Shown: piece by piece, positions 56,026 through 64,000 of the stretch
How the letters are laid out: each line of letters begins with the position of its first letter
Numbering within the stretch: the stretch's first letter is position 1
DNA from: Isoetes taiwanensis
Taxonomy: Eukaryota; Streptophyta; Lycopodiopsida; Isoetales; Isoetaceae
Length of the DNA stretch: 64,000 bases
Assembly (NCBI GenBank): GCA_021234155.1
Contig: JAJEKV010000780.1
Location: 1 to 64,000, forward strand
Reading direction: 5' to 3'
Notes under the pieces: generated by a model
The model's input: the letters and a program-made list of their open reading frames with translations, nothing else
Database searches by the model: none
What the model was told of the DNA's origin: nothing
Translations under genes and position numbers: made by a program

Positions 56026-57290
56026 TTACGCAAGTACATTTGCCAAGGTTGAGTATAGTGGCCTGGTAGACTTGCGGGTCTCTTCCACATCCGCATGAAC
56101 ATTGGAGGATGGTTCAGCGACTACAAGGTTCCATTCATCTACATACAATTTGTTCTCACACATGTCCCATTTTCCATCCAAACAATTCTTGCGCAAAAAC
56201 ATGATAGCTTTACGGTATGTAGGCGATTTGGATTTCCATCTTGAATCCATGAATTTGAATGAATTTGCGTGGTTTACGGGGAATTGTCTGCGCACCCCAA
56301 GCCTTTTTCTGTTGATATCCTCGGTTTTTATTTCCCGAAGAAGTATCTCGAACTTTTCTTCCATTTTCGGTCCACTCGGATGTACCACATTGAAATTGTT
56401 TCTCTACGCAATTTTCACCACATCATGGGCATTATCTAGTTTAATGTCGGGGATGTTTAAAGGCGTGAATCTCATTATCCATCTTTTCAATTTTGCGCCT
56501 TCCCATCATGTTCACCTTTTTCATGGTTTGATCCAAAGAAGTTCCACATCATGTTGACCTCTATATCCAACCTGTACCTTCCAACAAAAATAAAATGATG
56601 GCTGCTTTGAATTGTGATGTAGCACCATCGAAAAATACATAGTCTTTGTTTGGGGACATTGCCTTTCTGCTTTAAGTACTCAAAATGTTTCATAAAACAA
56701 TGTTGAACAAAAAGTGTGTCATGTTCCCTATCATCCAGACACATAGTAGTGTGTTTCCTTCTCAATGGTGTAATGCATACGTGGATCAACGATAGGTTAT
56801 TTGAACAAATATAGTTATCACGGTTGTTGACCCAGCATGGATTTGAACTTCATTACGCTCCTTAAAAGTATAATTCTCTGCGAAGTCAACCCGCGGATAG
56901 GTAAGCATCTCGGGCAAGTTATCAAGGAGTTCTTTGTACTGGCACCTTTTGCGCCCTATATCGAAGTTGTGTAAAGGAAATTTTGGAAGCTTCTCCAACA
57001 TTTTGTTCACCGATGGAAGACTTGCGGTTTCATTGTGTTGGTGAGCGAGCTTAGACTTCTTCTTTGCCATCTTTGAATACAGTTTTTTTTCATAGTCTAG
57101 GTATTCCCACTTCACCATGCCACTATCACTAGATTGTTCATGTGGGCGGATAGGGAACTTCTTAATCCCACACTCTTTACACTCACCGAATGCATTCCCT
57201 CTTATGGTAAGGTTGGAAGCTAGTTTTCTCACATAAAATTCCACGCCACGCGGACTTCTTGTGCTACTTATTTTGTATTCGGCCACGCAT
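56026..57290 (-). pseudogene. Broken transposase-like gene with DFAENY motif
   Basis: Minus-strand frame 57286-56786 (166 codons) contains CKECGIKKFPIRPH, then VDFAENYTFKERNEVQIHAG. Next, in shifting frames, come FFDGATSQFK (about 56615-56645), an MWNFFGSNHEKGEHDG segment at 56490-56540, and the C-terminal frame 56388-56026 (WDMCENKLYVDEWNLVVAEP). The DFAENY / DGxxSQFK / FGSxHGKGxxDG series recurs in widespread eukaryotic proteins that resemble RNase H-fold transposases. The first two Asp are present; the usual HGKG is HEKG. At least two frameshifts break it. A likely N-terminal part lies at 58339-58560. Confidence 0.55.
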
Positions 57291-57559
57291 TCACCATATA
57301 TGTCTGACGCAAAGGCGACAAGTGCATTTGCCGACTTTTTAGGTCTTAGTTCTCATACTATTGAAGCCATCTATTAGCATCTGCATTCTAACATGGTATA
57401 TATATAGCAACAACTATTGAAGTCCTTTAATTTTACAACAAAACCATGGTTTCACTTTTCAAACATCCTCTGTTTGATCCTTAACACTAGGATGTTCCGT
57501 CTTGAATTTCTGCGAACAATTGCAGCGCAAAGGAAGATAACAAGGTGATCAAAGCATAT

Positions 57560-58125
57560 TTATTTCACACTACATTTTCCACCACACTAGGCACCACATA
57601 GCATATATTACGGACATTCATCTTACACCTCGTTATTCACCACACTAGGCACCACAAAGCATATAATACATAATTTATTGTACACCATATTTTTCACCAC
57701 ACTAGGCACCACATAGCATATATTATGGACATTCATCTTACACCTCGTTATTCACCACACTAGGCAAAGCATATAATACATAACTTATTGCACACCATAT
57801 TTTCACCACACTAGGCACCACATAGCATATATTACAGCATTTATTTTACACCATATTTTTCACCACACTAGGCACCACATAGAATATATTATATTTATTT
57901 TACACCATGTTATTCACCACACTAGGGACCACATAGCATATATTTTGACATTTATTTTACACCATGTTATTCACCACACTACACCACAAAGTATATTTAG
58001 AGCATTTATTTTTCACCATTTTTTTCACCACACTAGGCACCACATAGCATATATTACTGCATGTATTTTACACCATGTTATTCACCACACTAGGCACCAC
58101 AAAGCATATATATTTATTTTTGCCT
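57560..58125. repeat. Minisatellite ttcaccacactaggcaccac
   Basis: About nine imperfect copies of a 50-65 base unit containing 'ttcaccacactaggcaccac' and 'agcatatatta'. It separates two parts of the DFAENY-type gene, so may sit in an intron. Confidence 0.85.
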
Positions 58126-58338
58126 CCCACCACGGCAAAGACATATCATTTATTTAGGCACCACTGCGAGCAATCACTAACCACACCAACCACATATCAC
58201 AAGCAATCACTAACCACATACCACATACCACATTAACAATAAAAAATGTGGTGAAGATGAAGAAATGAAATAACCTGTGATTCTTCCAGATAGTGAGTGG
58301 CATGATCCTCTCTTACATTTCGTTCCAATCTTCTGAAC

Positions 58339-58560
58339 TTAACATCCTTTGTGGCATTTGGAGACCCTCTTGTTTTCGGTCCAAAATTGCTGCACAAGTT
58401 CTATGACGCAATTGGGAATTGCATGCTCTTCTAACTCTTTTGTACAAAACCCATTTCCCCCTTTGCAATCTATCTCTTCCCTCTTCAATTTTGCTTTGGT
58501 AAGATTCCTAGGATGAACACCCAGTTTACCAAAACCGAAAACAGCGGCGGGGATTAGCAC
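58339..58560 (-). pseudogene. Probable upstream exon of the DFAENY-type gene
   Basis: Open minus-strand frame with VLIPAAVFGFGKLGVHPRNL and ELVQQFWTENKRVSK. Same strand and upstream of the 57.3-kb fragment, ending near an exon-like boundary. Assignment is by position and composition. Confidence 0.35.
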
Positions 58561-59080
58561 TTTCGGTATTAATGCTTCCTCTTACGCCATAGCAAGGCAA
58601 CTACTCTTGGCTGCTAAATTGTCATTGTTGTTAGACTTCTTCACAAGTTGAATGGAAGCCACGAGGGTTCTTGACCACAATGCTCTTGGCTTGCAAATCT
58701 TTCAGCTCTTCACCAAAATGTCCATTGTGTCATCTTCGGAAAATCTAGTAAAACCTCTTTCTTATCCTTTGTCAACCAAGCCTTTAGTGGTGCTATGAAA
58801 TGAAGATAATAATTTCAATACCATCAGGCCTAGTAGAGGCCGTGCGGTGGATCCTCCCTCTGCTTGATGCAATTTTTGCTAATTCTTCTTTAGCTTCCCT
58901 TTTTCTTTTCCTTTGGCGTCTTTTTTATGATCCCGTTCTTGTTACGGAGTTCTCTTTCTCTTACGTGCTCGGTTTGAGATTTTAGGCGGATATGCTTCCA
59001 AATTAAATGATTCAAAGTATGAACGGATTGATCCACAACCGGATTGCAGCCATAAGCCGTGTGCTTGAGAAAAGCGGGTG

Positions 59081-60500
59081 CACTACAAGAGAATGATGGC
59101 TAAACGTCGGGAATAATCGTCGAGCCTTCATAAAATAGACAGCGCCCATGCCCTTATTTTCGACGATTGTACTTACGAGTTTTATCGTATCAATTAACGT
59201 CCCGAGTAACCGTCCGATAATTAGTCAAACATAGTCGGATGAATAGTCAAATTAATAGTAAAGAAAAATAGTCATCTAGATAGTCGGACAACCGCCATTG
59301 TATTAGTGGGATAGTTAGGTACTTAGTCGAGCCAATAGTCGTAATATTGGTCAAAAATTAGTCATTTAGATAGTCCGACAATTCGTCATTATGTTAATCG
59401 GATACTTGGTCAATTAGTCAAACCAATAGTCAAGATTTGTTGGTCTAATAAAGTATTGTGATGTTTATATACTCCAAACAGGATTGGAACCGATATTCCA
59501 ACTTGTAATACAACTTAAACTTTAATACAAATACAAATTAAAACAATAAGAATGATGAGGAATCTCAAAGAAAGACAAGATCGGCATAAAAGCGACAATC
59601 TTTTTGTAAATGCATTTGCAATCATAATAATAGCAAAACTATAGCCAAAATGCAAATGATACCATTACATCTATGATACCATTACATCTATAAACATTGA
59701 ACCGATGTAAAAGTAAACTGCCTTTTTATAACACAATAATGTCACAAATGGAGGAAAGAGCAAGTGAAGTTTACCTCGCCATGCAAAAAGCAATGAAATA
59801 AACATACACAACCATTGAATGACTTGAATTAAAACCTACAAAAACATCAAGAAACATCATGAACATGCAATATAAAATGGAATTGAATGACTTGAATTAA
59901 AAGAATTAAAAACCTACAAGAAATATCCACGAACATGCAATATAAAAATAGGATTGCAAAATGTCATAGAGCATACATGCCGATCTTTAATAAATTCGAT
60001 CTTTAATAAATTCCACCATATCGTGGGTCATGGGTTTAGGAATCGGTTAGTGGAGATTGGAATGGGGACGGTGGCGTAGGAATCGGGTTGTTGCGTTCAA
60101 GAAATGATTGAATGGGCAAGTACATGCACTAGGGGCCAAACAAACATTTAAAATCGCACCACAAATTTGATATCTCCCACCACATTTTAGGGGGACAGGG
60201 GGACACCTGGGGTGTTCCACTACAACATCTTCCACCCAGGCCCTAAGGTATTTACGCCTAAAAAGAATTCATCTTTGTTGTAGATCATGATTGAAGTGCT
60301 GGGTATTTTTTATTTATGGGGCGAGATCTATGAGCCATTTGTTCTATTATTGCATTATGAGCTGGTATAGCAGGCTACAGAGAGATGAAGATTACGTTTG
60401 GAAAAAGGATAGATGTCTTTGCATGTTTAGCGGGGTCGTTGGTTCTTTGGATGCTATAGCCAAATTAAAAAGAATCTGATGGTATGATAATCCAGGAAAA
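59081..60500. mobile_element. Second CACTA element, left end (right end not found)
   Basis: CACTACAAGA at 59081-59090 is a CACTA terminus, identical over 10 bases to that of the element at 1-2454. From 59140 to 59440 the motif tagtc (tagtcgga, tagtcaaa) occurs about 15 times, a subterminal array different from the GACTCTAAT array of the first element. No matching right terminus was found before base 64000; the end given is arbitrary. 59460-60240 has no gene. Confidence 0.6.
59140..59440. repeat. Subterminal tagtc repeats of the second CACTA element
   Basis: About 15 dispersed copies of tagtc in both orientations within 300 bases. Confidence 0.6.
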
Positions 60501-60586
60501 TTATGTGCTAATTTTTTGATCCGTAATTGTTAGTAATTAGTATACTTTCGGCACTCGGAAACTAGGCATGGGAGAGAGCCTTGTTC

Positions 60587-62270
60587 GGAGAAGCCGACCG
60601 ATGTTAGGGTTTCAGAAGGCGGCTAGCGGGCGGCAAAAGGTCACCGATCCCTTGGAGAGTCTTTCCTTGCATTTTGGCTGCTGACGAGTAGCCATGGCGG
60701 AAAACAACTCTTGGCTTCTTCATTCGGTGGTTTTGCAGATACCCCCGATGGTGGGCCAATTGACTTCAAGTTTTTAGCGAGAGGCATCTTGGGTGTTAAA
60801 AGCTTTAAACTCCACGAAGATACGTCGGTAAAGACAAGACACGAGTCGTGAAAAGCCTTCTTGCTTGTTCTTACGCGGATCAAACCAGCTTTTATGGAGT
60901 CGCCACTGCGATCAATCTTTTCTTGCTTTCGATTGGTTATGAGTTATCTCAACGGGGGGGTTTTATGGCACGATTTTACATCCTTCCTTTTGTGGGCTGC
61001 TTGGCTAGTTCTTTCATTAGATTCGTGTCGGGATAGAAAGGAAACTCCACCGGCAGCAAAGGAAAATTTATTGCACTCATACGCAATTTGGGGGCTTTAT
61101 TGGTATTTTGGTCTAGCTCCTATCTTGGAGAGGTGTTCATGCCGTAGCAACTTGGTTGAGTTTTCTTAGTTTATTAACATGAAAAGGAAATGCTTCTTTC
61201 TTAGCCGACATGTTAAGGCATCGGGATTCGTTGGGCGTGCATCGAACTTGAGTCGTGGTGGTCTTTCTACCGTTGTTTGCCGAGGTATTGGCCAGAACTT
61301 GGGGTATGGCACACTTCTTGACCGCAGGATGGTCATTGAGAGATTGGTGCTTTCTCGGGACTTATTCAAATTCTAAGATCTTAGGCACTTTTATCTTGCA
61401 ATGATTTTTCGAGAATGGAGACTTTGTGTTGTATTTAGCATCTTGGTTCTTGTGAATGTTCCTTTGTATGAAACTTTAAATTGGATGCTCAAGGTGCAAA
61501 GTCACTTACAAGAAACAGATTGCCTTAGCTTGGGGTATTGGTGATGTCTTGGAATGCGATGGGTGAGTGTGGCTACATTGCTTTCGCTTGGTGTTGACTA
61601 ACGATTCCGAATGCCCTATCACCGATATCTTGGAAAGAGTTTTTGCTTTTTCATGTTGGCTCACTTCTTCCCGGCTTAGAAGAAGGGTGCGGTTGCGAGA
61701 GGATGATATTATGAAAGAGGGCCATACTTAAGAGAAAAATCCAGAGGCATTTGGATCAGGAGGACCAAATGCATTCATTGCCGCTTATCGTTTCTTTGGT
61801 TGGCTGAGTATAATAATGATGATGATGCCCAAGCGGGTGACTAAAAGTAGGTAAGTAGTAGACCACCCTTTGGGGAGGCCTCTAGAAGACATTGGCATTT
61901 GGAGAAGATGGTGAGACAACTTATCTCCTAATGCCAGAAAAAGAGTAAGCGACCTCCTTGTAGTATCCTTATGCAGATGTGAAGTTTGGGGACCCAAGTT
62001 AAGCGGGAAGACACCCTTTTACCTCTACTTTTGTCTACCGGTATCTTGGTGGGTTTTCGGTGGTGACATCTTCATGCATCATGGGATATTTTCTTTTGAT
62101 GAACCACGGAATAGTATTGTTTTCTACCTCCACACTTGGGTTTTTTGAGCACCCGTGTTGACACGTTTAGGCCATCTGGCTATTTTGGAGCCTTAAATAA
62201 ATGTATTTACTACATACTATTAATAAAAATAAAAATATCTTGCCTTCAAAAAAAAAAAAAAAAAAAAAAA
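60587..62270 (+). mobile_element. Poly(A) retroposon (1.68 kb) with 11-bp target duplication
   Basis: GAGCCTTGTTC stands at 60576-60586 and again at 62271-62281, right after an A-run of about 22 bases (62249-62270). This is the signature of LINE-machinery insertion. The 5' end is GC-rich (ggagaagccgaccgatgtt). Plus-strand frames (60650-60850 and 60861-61169) look partly coding but shifted, with no domain recognised. It is either a LINE copy or a processed transcript. Confidence 0.75.
62249..62270 (+). repeat. Poly(A) tail of the retroposon
   Basis: About 22 consecutive A bases immediately before the downstream target-site copy. Confidence 0.85.
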
Positions 62271-62431
62271 GAGCCTTGTTCCAAAAACATCTTGGTATAT
62301 ATTACACAATAAGCATATCATACAGGCTTGAACCACATACCATTCAGCTTCTAATTTTCGTTTTAATTGTTTGTTCTGTTTCTCCAGAACTGGATAGAGC
62401 TTTGGTTTGGTATATTTCCATTCAAATCTGA

Positions 62432-64000
62432 ATGATTATAACAGACTTGAATACTGGGGACTGCGGATCTAGTGTGGTGGACTATGTGTTGGTGCCTGAG
62501 CAGGATATGCATGTCATCAAGCACTTTCAGGTGGGAACAACTAATCGGGATGAAGAGATCGACTCAGACCACTTACCACTTTACTTGAAGTTGGCTTGGC
62601 AGGTTGTGCGAACCCCCGGTGCAACAACTCCTCACATGCCTCAGCTGCGATTGGATTATGAACATGCAGGGGCTTATGCCCAGATGCTTATAGATGACCT
62701 GGCAGAAATTTTGCAATATCCTACACTAGAGCAACAGACAGGCCGGAGAGGTGCTTTGGGATAAGCCGCTCGCGACAGACCTCCAGGAACACAACCTTCC
62801 CACGTAATCAATGGTTTGATGCAAGAAACATAAACGCTGGCTCCGCCAAGTCAGCTGCACCGCTTTAAGCCCACATGCAAAATGAAGACAAAGACCGCAT
62901 CCTAAAGCTAAGAAAGCGGTGCACATTGCGGTAGCATCAAAGGAAATGTTTTACCTCCCCGGCGTCACCCGTGATCTTAATGGCGATTCTTAGAAAGCGA
63001 TGACGGCCCATATGGAATATCACTCCCGGCGCTGGAGGCAATACTTGCTTGACTATCACGACCCTCGTGGTGCACATGCGGCATTACCCTTGCAAGAAGG
63101 CCCAAATCTGGAAATCCGACCCTGGACGTGGAACAAGGCTTACAACGTCTTGCCAATGGGAAAGCCCTAGACTTGGATGGTATGCGTGCATTTAATTGCT
63201 TAATTGGGCGCAGGCCCGGCCCATAATACTAGTGCCGACCGCCTTTGTTCAACAAGGCATTACAGAAGGCTTCCGCACAAGTGGACCAATAGCGAGTTGT
63301 TCCCATGTATAAGGCAGGTGACCTAATCTAATTGACCAATTACCGAACAATCATGGTCCGGTTGGTGTTTGCAAACCGCTTCTTTAGGATTCTCGGCGGC
63401 CGGTTAATGAGGTACAGGCAAAGTGCGGGCCCTCACCCGAGGCCCGATTCGTGAACCCAAGACTCAACCATTGACCACATCTTCCGTTGCGAACTCGATT
63501 GAGCGACGCCCGGGAACGCCACGTGATCTATATTGTTGCTTTGTGGATTTTTTGGGCGGCGTTTGACACCGCCTTCTGAAAAACTATGGGCAAAATCGCT
63601 TGTTGGGGGTTTCTTGTGAGACGGAAATCGCAATTATCATGTGCTATATGAAAGATGTCGCCCGGTTCGCGGCGGACAAGCCAACCATTTGATAGTAGTA
63701 TCGGGGTTCGCTGGGGGATGCCCTCTCTCCCCAACATTATTTGGGCTTTACATTGATCAATTGGAGAGTCGGCTTGTCGATAGTGGGGGCTTATGGAGCT
63801 CACCTTCTCCTATCGGATCATCGGGAGCCGTTAATATATGTCGATGATGTGGACCTCCTAAGCTTACACACCAGCGGACATGCAGCGACATCTCGATGCC
63901 CCTGGACACATTCTCATGGCGTGATATATGCGTCAACGGCCAAGACTAAGGTGGTTTTTCATATCATCTTCACATCGGCCGAGGGTCCCCTCCTTGATTA
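62432..64000 (+). pseudogene. LINE endonuclease end and reverse transcriptase, runs off window
   Basis: The frame from 62432 reads VVDYVLVPEQDMHVIKHFQV and SDHLPLYLKL, the end of an apurinic-type endonuclease with its catalytic SDH. Downstream, in shifted frames, are AFDT-like sequence near 63530-63575, then GCPLSPTLFGLYIDQLESRL (63718-63780) and the RT catalytic box YVDDVDLLS at 63837-63863. The order endonuclease then RT is that of L1/Jockey-type LINEs. Numerous frameshifts and stops occur between 62760 and 63700. The 3' end is outside the window. The GCPLSP...YxDDVDLL sequence resembles the remnant at 6716-6935. Confidence 0.75.

Noticed and set aside
1-59090. The CACTA termini at 2454 and 59081 as two ends of one element
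   Set aside because: They face away from each other (body lies left of 2454 and right of 59081) and have different subterminal motifs.

Overview
The window is plant nuclear DNA from a large, repeat-rich genome. The one clear, apparently intact host gene is a two-exon GID1 gibberellin receptor on the minus strand (15467-16725). GID1 is confined to vascular plants. The protein and the surrounding mobile DNA would fit a seed-free vascular plant such as a fern, but the lineage is an inference. Nearly everything else recognisable is mobile DNA, much of it nested.

Layout. 1-2454: right end of a CACTA (En/Spm) transposon with an acidic multi-exon ORF, inserted in an old LINE. 2455-5129: that LINE (plus strand), itself interrupted by an insert carrying flavin-monooxygenase exon fragments. 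5700-7000: a second LINE remnant (minus strand). 7-15 kb: AT-rich DNA without a supportable gene. 15.3-17 kb: GID1 with its poly(A) signal and promoter side. 17.4-22.8 kb: AT-rich DNA with SINE-like and dispersed repeats. 22.9-24.5 kb: two unrecognised minus-strand ORFs. 24.3-47.2 kb: a transposase-like gene family (DUF7869-like) that underwent a 2.2-kb tandem duplication. The second copy was then invaded by a 13.1-kb Ty3/gypsy chromovirus-type LTR retrotransposon (27369-40431, 5-bp target duplication), a 3.1-kb Helitron-like element carrying casein kinase 1 exons (40787-43904) and a short SINE-like insert. 47.4-49.9 kb: an array of GC-rich palindromes, a TRIM-like miniature retroelement and a long foldback. 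50-55 kb: AT-rich DNA with tandem repeats. 55-58.6 kb: a broken transposase with a DFAENY motif plus minisatellites. 59081 onward: left end of a second CACTA element. 60587-62270: a poly(A) retroposon with an 11-bp target duplication. 62.4 kb to the end: a LINE with endonuclease and reverse transcriptase pieces.

The most useful property of the window is that the first copy of the tandem duplication (24324-26524) preserves the empty sites of three insertions found in the second copy. Their ends can therefore be set to the base rather than guessed. They give the order: duplication first, then LTR element, Helitron-like element and SINE (mutual order unknown).

Most transposon ORFs are split by frameshifts and stops. 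Some of this is decay, but the density of single-base indels in GC-rich parts also fits residual assembly error.
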